A DNA stretch of 64,000 nucleotides from Phanerochaete sordida (taxonomy: Eukaryota; Basidiomycota; Agaricomycetes; Polyporales; Phanerochaetaceae): NCBI GenBank assembly GCA_019973155.2, contig BPQB01000010.1, positions 434,001 to 498,000 of the forward strand, in the 5' to 3' direction. This document shows, piece by piece, positions 44,833 to 56,154 of this stretch. The position numbers and the translations under genes are program-made. Each line of letters opens with the position of its first letter. Positions within the stretch are counted from its first letter, which is position 1. Below the pieces are notes generated by a model. The model searched no databases. It saw nothing but the letters and a program-made list of their open reading frames with translations, and was not told where the DNA came from.

Positions 44833-45274
44833 TGTACTGCATCACCCATCGTGGCAAACGTTTTTGTGTTCAGTGTTCTGGATTCAGGCCTACAAGAGTC
44901 TTATAACCCGGCCATGAAACCAGTCTCTCGTCCTAGCGCTTCGCTCAAAGAATACGTTATTAGTTCGGTACAGGTACATTGCCTTAAATCCGACTTAAAT
45001 CTGTGCATATATCACTCCGATGAGTTTATAAGCCGAGGATCGGGGCGTTTCACTCTGTCCATAACATGCAAATCTTGGAACTTATCGTCGCTCTGTCTTA
45101 GAACTGTGCTCGAGCCAGGTATTAACAGAGCTCAAGCATAGGGTACGGTGCGTTATCATCCATTGAGCATGCATGATGATCATGCATGGCATCTATCCCA
45201 GAAATACACCAGTACAACTTCATAACGTGACCTGCCGCACCGCCGGAATATGAAGGCCATCAACGCAAATGATC
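44833..45274. other. Convergent intergenic region
   Basis: 442 bp between the second UstYa-like gene and the small secreted peptide gene. No gene is supported. A catgcatgatgatcatgcatg palindrome-like word occurs at about 45168-45189. Confidence 0.4.
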
Positions 45275-45561
45275 TCAGTTCAAGCACTGAGGTTAAAAGG
45301 AGCATAGTCAGCGAACAAGATACGCAGCCGTGGGAGAGAAACAAGGCGTACGGAGCGCTTCAGCATACAGCCGTTAACGTCCTCCTCCTTCAGATCGCTG
45401 AGATCTGCGGTTCCTAACTCGCTGGACTCTACGGCTGCATGGGTTATTGAAGCTTGTTCGCGTGAGGGTAAAGACGCACCAGCAGAATCCACCGGTAGGG
45501 GCACGGCAACCACTATGGCGACCATAGCGAAGAGGAGAACGAAGAGTACATTGAACTGCAT
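45275..45561 (-). CDS. Small secreted peptide with Lys-Arg site near the C-terminus
   Basis: Two readings are possible. Spliced: exons 45352-45561 and 45275-45286 (65-nt intron with donor GTACGCC, branch ctgac and acceptor CAG) give 73 aa ending CMLKRSCLN. Unspliced: the frame runs on from 45561 to a stop at 45280, giving 93 aa. Both share a signal peptide (MQFNVLFVLLFAMVAIVVAV), a Pro/Ser-rich pro-like region and an acidic segment SDLKEEDVNGC. A single Lys-Arg pair (68-69) could be a Kex2 site. The intron has good signals, so the 73-aa form is favoured; its two Cys flank the Lys-Arg. No family is recognised. Its place beside two UstYa genes makes it a candidate precursor, but it has no repeated cores as in ustiloxin-type precursors. 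Confidence 0.62.
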
Positions 45562-47785
45562 AGTGACGTTTCGTTCAGGGTTGCAGGGCTGAGGAGGCTG
45601 GGGCTTGAGAAAGAATGCCTGTGACTTATATATGCTTGAGCGCAGGACGAGAAGTGCGGAGGAGTGCGACAGGTACCCACAGAAGCATGAACAAGTATAA
45701 TTAATTGCCGTTAAGCTCATCTGCATCCTTCACACCGCACGCTTGTGGGCTCACGCAATATATGGCTGTGTATGTAGTTGTTCTACGGGCTTTGCCCGAG
45801 ATAAGAAGCCTAGAAACTTCACCAACTATTTTCAGCAGATCGTTCTCCTTTCAGTCGCTCTTAGTGAGCACTCGCGCGTTATGGGACTCAAATCAGCGCC
45901 CAATATCAGAAAAAAAATCGAATGCTGTATAACCCCGAGACAGAGAAGCCTCTGAGTAAAGATCGCAACACACTACCACTGGGGATATGTCTGGAAAGGG
46001 CCGATGCGATGCACAGCCTACCACACATTGGATGATTCCACCCTCTGATGTTGCCAGGAGCCTGGATAGAAAGCGGAAATGGAAGACTAGAGACGGCGCC
46101 GCAATTCGCTTGGACTCGCCCATGAATTGAACAGAGACAGTCAGTTCACTCGGGTGAAAACCAGTGACAGGGCCGTCAGCAGTGGAGCTCAGATGTGCAG
46201 CTCGCTTGTGTAGCAGGTTGAAAGTTGAACAAGGAACGTCAAAGCGTACATGCGCTGGTCAAAGGTTATTACCCATTGTATCTCTAACAAAATCGTGATC
46301 ATCCAAAGGCAACTTCTGAGCTGAGAGGGGACAGCGCATACCTCGACCCTTGCGTAAGCTGTTGTTACAGGCTGTATAAACCCATCGATGTTCCTGCGCG
46401 TGTGGGTACTCTTGCATTATTTAGGGAGCATTGATATATATGGCCTCGGTTATGATTCCTTGGCAGCACGGCGCCCCCAGATCTTGTGAACGAGTTCCTG
46501 AAAAACTACCTAACCTCGAGGCCTTCAGGCTGAGGTGAACTGGTTTTTCATTTGCAGCGCAATTTTGCGCACAACGCACATAAGGCGTCAGAAGTGCTTC
46601 ATGTTGTAGATGGTGGTATTGCCAGTATGTTACTGATTATGACCCCGTATCGGGCCTCGTTCTGGTTCTGCATGTAGAAGGGTCCAATGAGCTCAATGAT
46701 TTTCAGCATGCAAATAACTGTGACTGCGTCGTACACTGCTCCGATTGCCTTAGATTGGAGTCCAAGCTCTCAGCTCGCTACAGATCCGGTTTTGAAAACC
46801 TTCCCAGGACTGGTAACAGCGCGCAGGCCAGTATACGCGCGTTGTCCGGAACAAGGAGCACATACTTTTGTCCAATCCATTCCCACAATCAGCCTGGTAT
46901 CCGACCGAGATGCAGCAGGACGCAGCAGGGCTCATGTGCACATGTCATTCGGGACACGGTATTGGTCAATCAAGAATGAGCACCATATATACTTGACGTG
47001 AGTAGACATATCACCATCATAGTCCCGCTGGACTCTCACGATAGCGGAGATGTGAAGTCGCCAACAACCATATGCGCACATCATAGCGCCTCGAAGCCAC
47101 GCCACGAACCCCTCGGAACGAGTGTACTTACTACTCCTCCGTCACAGCAGCTGATGAGCTGATGGCCTTCGATTAATTCCCCTCCGGTGCCGTCCGTCCC
47201 GGATCTATAGCGCTCTGGTTCGCGAGCCAGACAAGCGCAATGCGTTAGAGATATCATCGGCGGTTACATAAGCAGTACATTGAGCGCCGTAGGCACGGGA
47301 GTGACTTCGACTAGTCTCTGGTCCAACCTTACTCGCTACGCCCTCTGACTGTCCGTGGGGCTGCCTCCATGCATGTACAGTCAGAAGCACAGTCCCAAGA
47401 ACTCCGCAGCGCGATGAAGCACACGGATGTCCGGAACGAGAGGCATCTTGGGCGTTCTGTCATCCGCTATCGCGGCTCCAAATTGGGTCTCAAGACGACC
47501 TTGAGATCCCGTTACTGGCCGTAAACGGAGTATCGTACGCATGTTTTCAGAGCACCCCATTCGGAGCTGAAGCAGACTGAACGACTTGATTATCTATCAT
47601 AATTCAACGGGGCCTCTGCACAGCCCAAGCTCGTCTGGAGAGACTGCTTCCAATTGCGCTCTTTCCCAGCTGTTGTGCCCTGACACAGACTGAGTGCGCC
47701 TATCAAATGAACGTTTTACATATTATCTGCCGTTTGCTGTGACGCTGGCCCAAGGACGAACAGATTCCCACTCTGCACACCAAGC
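45562..47785. other. Gene-poor region
   Basis: 2.2 kb of lower GC content without a supported gene. Frames on both strands are short and lack domains or splice structure. It separates the UstYa/peptide group from the next genes. Confidence 0.5.
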
Positions 47786-49059
47786 ATGTCAAATCCGACA
47801 AACCCCTACGCCCCAGACGAGCCCGCGTCAGTCATATTCGCGGAGAAGACGTGGCTCCAGGGCTGCGTCCTCAACTCCGTCGCGTACGGCACACAGTTCG
47901 CGCTCTTCGTCGGATGCGCGTCGCTGCTCTGGCAGCGGACCACGGCTCCGAACCGTGTGCGCAACAGACTGTTCATGGCCTACGTCTGCGTCATGTTCGG
48001 CCTCGGTACTGTCGCCATGGTCTCCAATGCCGCCTTCGTACAGTTCGCGTTCATCACCAACCGCGACTATCCTGGGGGACCGGCCGCAGTCGAGAATGAT
48101 TTCTTCGCAGCCCCGATTGATGAAGGAGGTAACGTCGCCTTCGTCATACAATGCTGGCTCGCGGATGCCCTCCTGGTGAGTTTTCCTTCTGAGTTTCATT
48201 TTGCTTATTGAACCAGCAAATGCAGATTTGGAGATACACGGTTATCTATCGAGGCTCTCGCGTTCCTGCCTGGATTGTTGCGTTGTGGCCGTCGCTGATC
48301 CTGCTCGGCTCCATCGGTATGTCAATCTGCATGTCGGGCGATATAACACGCTGAAAGAATCGTAGTCACCGGAGTTCTGTGGTCCATCCAAATCTCAGCG
48401 ACGTCTCTACACGTGCACGCTTCGCAAGTCGTCAACTGGACGATCCCTTTCCTTTCGCTTACCATCTCGCTCAACATCCTCGTCACCCTGGCAATTGTCA
48501 TCCGGATTCAGATTTATCGTCTGCGCCTCACGCGAATCCTCGGCAAACATCATGCATCGTCATATACCGGCGTCGTCGCTATGATCGTCGAGTCCGCGGC
48601 GATATACTCGGCTTTCGCTATCATCGTGCTGGTCACCTTCACTATCAACAGCTCAGTGCTCAACATATTCTTGCAGGCAATGAGCCAGGTGCAGGTGAGA
48701 GACCCCTCCTTCCATCCTCGCATTGTGCACTGCGATTATTCACCGACCCGGTTTAGACGTGCACAACCCTCCTCATCATCTATCGCGTCGCCCAAGGCCG
48801 CGCGTGGATGACCAACACCAGCGACACCATCATGTCCACGCTCAATGCGGGGACATCTGGGGGTTCCCGTGCCCGCACGATGCGTTTGGCAAGAGCCCAT
48901 CTCGCAAGTGGCGACGACATGTTGCCCCATACGTATGTCTTGGACACCATGACGAAAGAGGGTCAAAGCACCACGCAGTATAGCAGGGAGCTCTCAGGGA
49001 GCTCTACTGATGTGCAGAAGGCCGAGATCGCCGTGGAGGTTGTTCAGGAGATGGCTTGA
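47786..49059 (+). CDS. Seven-span membrane protein of basidiomycetes, unknown function
   Basis: Exons: 47786-48175, 48226-48316, 48366-48694 and 48757-49059, giving 370 aa. Seven hydrophobic segments are visible, starting near YGTQFALFVGCASLLW and ending near CTTLLIIYRVAQGR, with a polar C-terminal tail of about 85 residues rich in Ser/Thr. WLADALLIWRYTVIY between spans 3 and 4 is a landmark I have seen in large uncharacterised basidiomycete families often described as receptor-like. No signal peptide. It may be a plasma-membrane sensor or transporter-like protein, but there is no direct evidence. Confidence 0.82.
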
Positions 49060-49314
49060 TTATATTTCCGAGCGTACAGTATGCGTAGAGGGGCCGATGG
49101 ATGTGTTATGGTCGAAGCTGTGTCTTTAAAATTAACAGACGGTGCTTTGCTTTGGAGTATCAAGAGACACGAGATGACGGAAAAGCCGAGAGAATGTTTC
49201 CTGAGCAATTCGCATCTACTTCATCGTTCCTGAGATGCGTACCTTAGCTCGCCTATGTTATTGTATCTACCCCTTAACCTGGTGTCTGCTCTATATTTGC
49301 TGAACGAAACATCC

Positions 49315-50572
49315 TCATGCCTTTGCCAGCTCAGCAGCGATCAGCTCGAAGTCAGGGTATGCCGACTTCCCGTCCTCCGAGTTCTTCAACAGCCGGTAGT
49401 CCATCTCGCCCGTGTACTTGTTCACCTTCATCCACTTTTCCAGCGTCATCCCATTCGGGTTCACCTTCCGGATCCACTCCATGTCCCGCGTGATCACATC
49501 GTCGCGATACAGGTTCCAGAACGCCGTGAAGTTCTCCTTCCACGTCGTCGAACCGTCGCCCAGCGCGCGCTCGCTCGCGATCGTATACTCCGTGTTCTTC
49601 CAGTACCGGAACCACTCCTCGGGCGACAGGTGCACCGCGATCGCGCGCTCGCCCGTCACGAGCTTGAAGACGTGCACGATGTCGTCGATTGTGCCAAAGT
49701 CGCTCGCGATTTCGAGGTCTTTGCCGGATACTTCGGCGCGGTGGTCGAAGGAGTAGCGCGCAAAGAAGCCAATGTCCTCGAGTGCGACGAGTGGGACGTG
49801 GCCGCTGCCAGTCGGGGACGCGAAGACATGTGTGCCATCGGCGCGCTTTGCGAGTGGGCCGAGGAGTGGCTAGAGCACATAAGCTGTCAGCGTCATGAAG
49901 GATCACGACGGAGGGGTGCACTCACGAATTTGAGCATGTCCATGTATGGTCCGGTCGTGACGCAGTTCCAGGAGAGCTCGCTGTCGCTGACGACCGACGG
50001 TTGCGCCTTCAGGAAATCTGCGACGCGGCCCTTGGCGTCGTAGTGCTCGGCACGGTACTTCGGGTTGTAGCCGGTTTTCTGCGCACGAAAACAGGTTAGA
50101 AGGGACACGCATCTTGCGAATGGAGGTGGCACGTACCTTTCCGACGTAGTCGAGGCTGCTCCAGACGTAGTGGCGCACGGTCTTGGCCTGTTTTGCGAGC
50201 TCGAAGATGCGCATGCCGAGGAAGACCTCCTTCTGCTCGCCAATCGTGAACGAGTCCGTGTTCACGAACGCGCCCCATGCGCCCTGCAGCGCCTTGAGCA
50301 CCGTGGGCAGGTCATCGACCGCACCTGTGTAACTTTGTTAGCATACACGTCACATTGAACATCGGCTTGAACGGACCCTTGACGAGCTCGACACCCTTGG
50401 CGGCAAGCTCCTTGGCGCGGCGGCCCTCGGTGTCGCGGGTCAGAGCCCGGACAGCGTAGGGAGATGGTGAGCCGTCAGCCGCGGGCGCAAGCAGAGCGTC
50501 GATGACAGCGAGGCCCTGGGCACCGGTGCCACCGATGATGAAGATGATCTTCTTGTCGATGGTGGTGGACAT
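49315..50572 (-). CDS. NmrA-like NAD(P)-binding oxidoreductase
   Basis: Atypical short-chain dehydrogenase of the NmrA/isoflavone-reductase-like group, acting as an NAD(P)H-dependent enzyme or redox sensor. Exons on the minus strand: 50377-50572, 50137-50324, 49926-50078 and 49315-49869, giving 363 aa. The N-terminus holds the Rossmann motif IIGGTGAQGLAV (about 12-23) and RALTRDTEGRRAKEL. The SDR Tyr-Lys pair is missing: the position reads HYVWSSLDYVGK, then NPKYRAEHYDAKGRV, where Lys is replaced in part, as usual in NmrA-like proteins. The C-terminal half covers the substrate pocket. The substrate is unknown. It may belong to the tailoring-enzyme set of this region. Confidence 0.9.
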
Positions 50573-51409
50573 GTTTGTGAAGAAAAATGGGGATGGGAAG
50601 GTGAGCGAAGAGATGAGTGGGAGTGCAGATGCGAGGGCGAGTTCAGGATGTTGGTACTGAACACCCTCTTAGAGACACAGCTTCTTATACCTGTCCGCAG
50701 GCATCGTCAGCGCTGCCCCGGCCGAGCTGGAGGTCGCTGACGCTGCCCACACGCGTGCAGCCGGGGTGCAAGCATCGCTGAGCCGCTTAGAGCTCGACGC
50801 ATTGACATTCGGAGGCGAGAGTCGGGGGTGACGTCGCCCTCGGGATTGCCTCGAATGGCAAGGCCGAAGCTGACGATTCTTGAGAGGTTGCCCTATCGGG
50901 ACCTCCGGAGACTGCCGGACCTGCGCGCCCATTGCAGCCGCTGGCCGAGGGTGGATTAGTGGTTGCAGGCCGAGTCCATGACCTCCTCCCTTTTGGCTAA
51001 TGGCCGACACAACTGACGTGTGCTATTCGGAAAGTAGTCCTCTCAGAATATGAGAGAACTCGCGTCGGTGGCCAGGCCGACGACGCTGACGGAGGGCTGC
51101 TGGATTGCATCGTCTGCAATTGGCCGAGGTGACGTACCCAACTCAAGAGGAGCGATTTGCGCAAAGTCTGTCGGAAGCTACCATGCTGTTAGAGCATACT
51201 GCGTCTTTCGTGCATTCCGAAACGTATATCCAATCGTGAGCGGTACCCTGTATCAATTCCGCCCAAGAGTGTACATTGCGGCCCGACACGCACGGTGGCG
51301 GCTCAGAGCGAGTGATACTCGAGCTTGCTGCGCAGCATCGAAACTGCATTATAAAAAATGGAACGAGTTGGAGAGATATTCATGAGCTACTTGGTCTGCC
51401 ACTTGCCCA
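50573..51409. other. Intergenic region
   Basis: 837 bp between two minus-strand genes. Holds the NmrA-like promoter and the 3' UTR of the reductase gene. No gene is supported; frames in the GC-rich part 50670-51010 lack domains. Confidence 0.45.
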
Positions 51410-52680
51410 TCACAAAGTATCCTGAGGACGTGCGACAAGCTTCACAGCACTGACGCCTTTCTTCAGCTTGTCCAGGCCTTCGGCGATGCCTGCAAGACCT
51501 CCTTGGAGCAGCTCGACCCGGGTAGGCTAAAGATAACGCATGAGCTATATTATAGTTTTGCCAGCAATATTGAGAAGGTCACCTTGACGTCTCCGTCCTT
51601 CATATACTTCTCAAGACTAGCGAACAAACCCCGTCCGACTTCAGCGTTCCAAGGCCTCTGCACGCCCGCGAGGACGTGCGCGATGTACTTGTCCTCCGTC
51701 TCTTTAACAGAGTCGAGCGGCGCGGGGCGCACATTGACGAGCTGCCCGCCGGAGGCGAGCAGATTGTACACCACGCTCTGCATCGTCGCATCTGCGACAG
51801 CGTCGTACGCGTACTTGACATCCTTGTCTGTGATCTCCTTGACGGCGGCTGCTAGCTCGTCGGCAGGAATGTTGCGGTCTATGACGTGCGTAGCGCCGAC
51901 AGACTTGAGATACTCTTCGTTGTGCACGGATGCAGTGGCGATGATGGGAGAGAAGCCGGACAGTTTGGCGAACTGAATGACTGCCGGGGAGTCAGCGGAC
52001 TCTTACTGCGGGATATAGGGGCTCCTTCGCTCACCGAACTGACCGACGCACGAGGCGCCGCCAACGACAATGAAGGGCTCGCCAGCATACTTGCCGCGAC
52101 CGCCCTCTTCCCAAGGAGGCGTCAAGGCAATCCCGCCGTTCGGCCGGCGCTTCGGGCCGTACATGCCAAGCACGGCGGTGGCGAGCGTCGACGGGATGGT
52201 GGCAGCCTCGTCGAAGGACACGTTCTCGGGAACCTGTGCAAGTCCACCTGAGCAAGCTAGATACTTGCTGAGAATGGTGCCACCCCCACCTTGGCGGCGA
52301 ACTCCGCGCGGATGACCGTGTATTGCCTGAAGGTCGACATCCGCGGCTCCGTGAGGCTGCCTGCGTGCAAGCTGCAAAATAGTACTGTTAGCTCTGGTGT
52401 GGGCACAAACGCGGCCGACGTACACTCTGTCGCCGACTGCAAGGTTGGTCACGCCTTCGCCCACCGCAGTCACGACGCCGGCGGCGTCGTTGCCGAGGAT
52501 GGCGGGCCACTGGTCGACGAACATCCCGGTATCGCGCATAATCCAGTCCAGAGGGTTGAGCGCGGCGGCGCGCACCTCGACGACTACGAAGCCAGGAAGG
52601 GGCCCTGGGATGTCGATGAGGCCGACTGTGAGCTTGCCAGCGGGTTTGTCGAGGAGAAGGGCTTTCTGTTGGTTAGACAT
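51410..52680 (-). CDS. Enoyl-reductase-type MDR protein (zinc-less alcohol dehydrogenase family)
   Basis: NADPH-dependent medium-chain reductase; close relatives include trans-acting enoyl reductases of polyketide pathways. Exons on the minus strand: 52424-52680, 52290-52371, 52035-52233, 51583-51980 and 51410-51526, giving 350 aa. The GroES-like N-terminal domain has AALNPLDWIMRD and LGNDAAGVVTAVGEGV; the zinc ligands of true alcohol dehydrogenases are absent. The Rossmann part starts with GGASCVGQFVIQFAKLSGF, followed by GATHVIDRN and LLASGGQLVNV. The C-terminus ends in KLVARPQDTL. The neighbourhood with other oxidoreductases suggests secondary metabolism, but no polyketide synthase is in the window. 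Confidence 0.9.
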
Positions 52681-53091
52681 GGCGAAGTAGATGTAGTGGA
52701 GTAGAGAATAGGGGCAGGTGCGGCGAGCTCTTTATACCATGATGAGTCCGTACGTTGTGTAGAAGGAAGTGACTGGTAGAGGTCCGCTTTCGCTGCGCGC
52801 GGTCCAGCGGTTGACAAGCATAGTGTCAGTACGGAGAGCGATGTCGGTGCGGTGCGGTGCCGCTTACGAGCAGCGATTAGTCACTAAGAACCAAACCCAG
52901 AGCTCTGCGGACGCGATATCACTGCGCACAGAAAGATGGTTGGTGGAGACACGGATTGTCAAAATATAGATTCAGCTCTCAGCCAAAAGGCGATTGAACT
53001 GGAACTATGAACTAGTATCAGTCCCGCGTGTCAACTACTCAAATATGTGTACGCACCATATAGCATTATTTGACACGAACACCTGCAAGCC
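52681..53091. other. Intergenic region
   Basis: 411 bp between two minus-strand genes; holds the reductase promoter and the 3' UTR of the FAD enzyme gene. No gene is seen. Confidence 0.45.
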
Positions 53092-55294
53092 CTAATTACC
53101 TCGCTGTGAGATAATCGAAATTGGGATAACTCTCAACAGCGTGAGCAGCAGCGCGCCTATAATATCCAGCAGGAGGCCCAGCGCGAACCCGGCCGCCGCT
53201 CTGACGCCCGTGCCCTCTAGCACCTCAAAGGAGGACGCCAAGAAGACGTTGACTACGGGATAATATTCTGCGTTCCTGACCTGGAACGGGGGCCGGATTG
53301 CATCGCCAATGGGAGCGTGCTCTGTAGCGATATCTGATGTCACTACGTTATGTTGCGGACAAGAGACGTACGCATACCTTGAAGCGCCAGTGCTGCCCGA
53401 AGGCCTGACGTGAAGCCGTCCTCGTGAAAGCCATACTTGAGCCAGGCTCCTGCGTAACCGATGCCGCGGATGTTCTGTATGGAGGCCATGAGGTCCTGCG
53501 CCTGTACTGCCTGCGTGTTCTATTCTCAGCAATGCATCTCAAGCGCAGCACGGGTCACTGGCGTACCTGCGAGTCGATGACTGGATGGTCGTACTTGAAC
53601 TTCGCCACGACCTTCGCTGGCGCAGGGTCGAATGGTGGGTTCAGCGTAACGAGGATAGGGCCATAACCCTCTTCTGCAAGATGCTGCAGGTCGTTCATCC
53701 AATCTGAATGTGATCATCTCAGGTCTGTGAACGCATAAACCATTGCGTGTACTTACATGTCCTGCAGCACGAATCAGAACACAACGTCTGCGCAGAGATG
53801 CTCGGCAAGGTAACTCACAGCGCGACCTTGTCCACATTCGCCTTTCGGTTCCCAGTCTCTTGGTCGACTCCCGAGAAGGTCAAATAATTCCAGCAGCTCC
53901 ACGCAGCTCTCTTCTTCGGCATCAACTGCGAATATTTAATTCGTGTAAGGAAATCGCCCCGTCGGAGAGCGAGAACGTACCGTCACATCGGAATGCAGCA
54001 TGACTTCGTTTCGGCTGAAGCTGAACATCCCCAGAATCTTCTGCTCCTCTTCGGTCAGTCCGCCAGTCGGGCCTCCCCAGCGCAAGATCTCGAGAGCAGC
54101 GTCCGCATGGCAAGCGAGAATGACATGGTCGAAAACCTCTGTTTTACCGTTCGCTAGCTGGAGGGATACTTCATGGGTCGTCGTTTTGGACGTCTGTTGG
54201 AAAGGCGCCGTTGTTGGGAAGGTCGACACGGCGCGCACGGGCGAAGACAAATGCAGCTGAGCCGGTGGGAGAGATGATATGATTTTCTGGACATAGATTC
54301 GGCTGTACCTATGTCAGTAGGCGACTAGGTATAGGCGATGCGGTAACGGTATACCTGCCACCGCGCAGCGTGAGCCAAGCAGGCTTGTTCAGAATCTGAA
54401 GGAGGTTGTGATTGCTCATGAAGCGAATCTATGCGCATATCGTCAGTCTTCCTGGGGCGGGTCCCGATAGACGTGAGAATAGCACCAGGGTCTGCGCAGG
54501 GAAATCAAGGGCGCACTTGTCGGGCGGTGTGCTCCAGATTGCTGCGGTCATGGGCTGGGTCGCGAACTGTCAATTACCTCAACCCGTGCTCCGTGTCTCA
54601 GGTGTACTCACCACCAGGTAATTGTCTCTGAACGCCTCAGAATAGCCTTCCCTCTTCAGGTACTCCCCAATCGACATGTGGCTCCCTGAGGTCTCATGTA
54701 GGATTCGGCGCGCGCATGCATTGAACCTAAAGATATCGTATACCATCCTCCACATATTTCGATCCAAGACGCGCATCGGTTGACAGAATAGTGAGCTGAG
54801 GTTCTTGCCCGCCCACTCGAAAATTCCGTGGTCGCGTGACACGCTGAAGGTCATGTCCGTCTGCTGTATGGCAGCTTTGAGTTCTGAATAGAGATTGAGG
54901 AAGCGCAGGAAATTCGGGTAGGTGCACGGGTTGAACACGATCTGGGAGGAGAGAGTTCAAAGGCTTCACGGTCTAGGAGAGCGGTACGCTACTCACAAAC
55001 CCTCTGGAACAGTGGCCGAGTAAATGCTTGTTGGGAGACATGGAGCTCGAGCACTCACGTGTCGACATCTACAGCTGCAGCGTCCTTCACACCAGGTTGC
55101 TTGAAGGCCACAGTATTAGCATGCCCGCCCGCCCGCGCGGACGCCTCGTAGAGATGAACTTCATGGTCGCTGTACTCATTTAGTAGCTAGACAACACGAC
55201 ACATATAGTCAGCTTTGACCTTTCTACCATCCATGAGACTTACCCATGTCGCGGCCAAACCTGAGACTCCCGAGCCGACCACGGCAACCTTCAT
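53092..55294 (-). CDS. FAD-dependent amine-oxidase-like enzyme, membrane-anchored
   Basis: Flavin oxidoreductase of the amine-oxidase superfamily (COG2907-like NAD/FAD-binding proteins). Twelve exons on the minus strand: 55244-55294, 55059-55186, 54997-55003, 54612-54941, 54486-54554, 54355-54428, 53981-54308, 53819-53925, 53757-53761, 53567-53703, 53378-53519 and 53092-53333, giving 539 aa. The dinucleotide fold begins VAVVGSGVSGLAATW (residues 3-17), then YEASARAGGHANTV. Further landmarks are IRFMSNHNLLQI, FDHVILACHADAAL and LTYWMNDLQ. A late IGYAGAWLKYGFHEDG matches the FAD-contacting end. The C-terminus has a hydrophobic anchor (GFALGLLLDIIGALLLTLL). Exons of 7 nt (encoding the TGF junction) and 5 nt (LTY junction) are required for conserved motifs. 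Substrate unknown; often found beside lipid-modifying methyltransferases, none of which is in this window. Confidence 0.9.
53757..53761 (-). other. 5-nt microexon (exon 9 of the FAD enzyme)
   Basis: On the minus strand gtgctgcag|gacat|gtaagt: acceptor and donor both fit consensus, and the flanking introns are 57 and 53 nt. It completes Leu-Thr-Tyr, giving LTYWMNDLQ. Skipping it shifts the frame. Confidence 0.8.
54997..55003 (-). other. 7-nt microexon (exon 3 of the FAD enzyme)
   Basis: On the minus strand ttccag|agggttt|gtgagt. It joins VDVDT with IVFNP as VDVDTGFIVFNP, the conserved (T)GFIVFN segment. Flanking introns are 55 nt each. Confidence 0.85.
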
Positions 55295-55616
55295 GGAGAG
55301 GAAAAAGACTGAAGGCACTGCCGAGGCACGAGAGGGTTGCAAAGATGCGGACACGTCCTCAGGCCCCCTCGCTCCATCGCTGGACGGGCGCATCATTTCA
55401 CACTGCTACGGGCTGAGCAATTACCTCGTACGCTCAGAGCCGGCGTTCATGCATGCGAAATTTAGGGCAAGAACGACGCCTTGACTTGGAGACTTGCATT
55501 AAGAGGACAGCGTTCGTGTACATTTAGAGCCTGTAGATTGAGCAGAGAGCAGGAAAAAAAATAAGGATACGGAGAGAGAGCGATAAAGGAAGGTGGAAGG
55601 GTATGCAGGGACGGTC
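55295..55616. other. Intergenic region
   Basis: 322 bp between two minus-strand genes: FAD enzyme promoter and BRI3-like 3' UTR. No gene is seen; a short A run occurs near 55555. Confidence 0.4.
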
Positions 55617-56154
55617 CTACGGCAGCCGCGTCCCACAACGCGCGCACGTCTTTTCTACATCCGCACTGTACATGCATGTCAGGGCTTCTGTCCGAACACC
55701 CAAGGGTCGCGGTACTCACAACAAACATATCAGCCCTATGGGGAACAAGAGCACGGCCGTGATAATCCCACACGGCCCGTACTTCTTCTGCACGTCGTGG
55801 TCGCCGCGCGCACACCTTGCAAACACTGTCCGCCCGTCAGCCACGCCGCCCGTCAGGAATAGCGGCACACGCACGCTGCTGCTGGTACTGCGACCCGATC
55901 TGCGCCTCCATCTGCCCCGGCGTGAGCGGCGGCCCGCGCGGCTGCTGCTGCATCATCGGGCGTGCGCCGTTCGCGGGCGGGCTCATGGGGCTCATGGGCG
56001 GGTACCCCTGTGGGCTCTGTGCGGCGGGAGGCGGTGCGAAGGGACTCTGGGCCGGCAGTGGCATGGCGAGCGGCTGGGCGTCGGGCGGGAGCGGCGTGCC
56101 GTCGACGTTCGTGTACGCCGGCGGCGGCGGGAGCTTCTCGTCGAGCTGGATCAT
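55617..56154 (-). CDS. BRI3-like Pro-rich membrane protein
   Basis: Exons on the minus strand 55875-56154, 55720-55825 and 55617-55665 give 144 aa. The first 90 residues are Pro/Ala/Gln-rich with MSPMSPP and PLPPDAQP words. The C-terminal third is a compact module: LFARCARGDHDVQKKYGPCG, a membrane span ITAVLLFPIGLICLF, and ADVEKTCARCGTRLP. This matches the brain protein I3 (BRI3)-type pattern of a hydrophobic hairpin followed by C-x-x-C. Homologues locate to endolysosomal membranes in animals; the role in fungi is not established. The acceptor at 55825 (gcggacag) is chosen because only it preserves the LFxRC motif. Confidence 0.75.
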
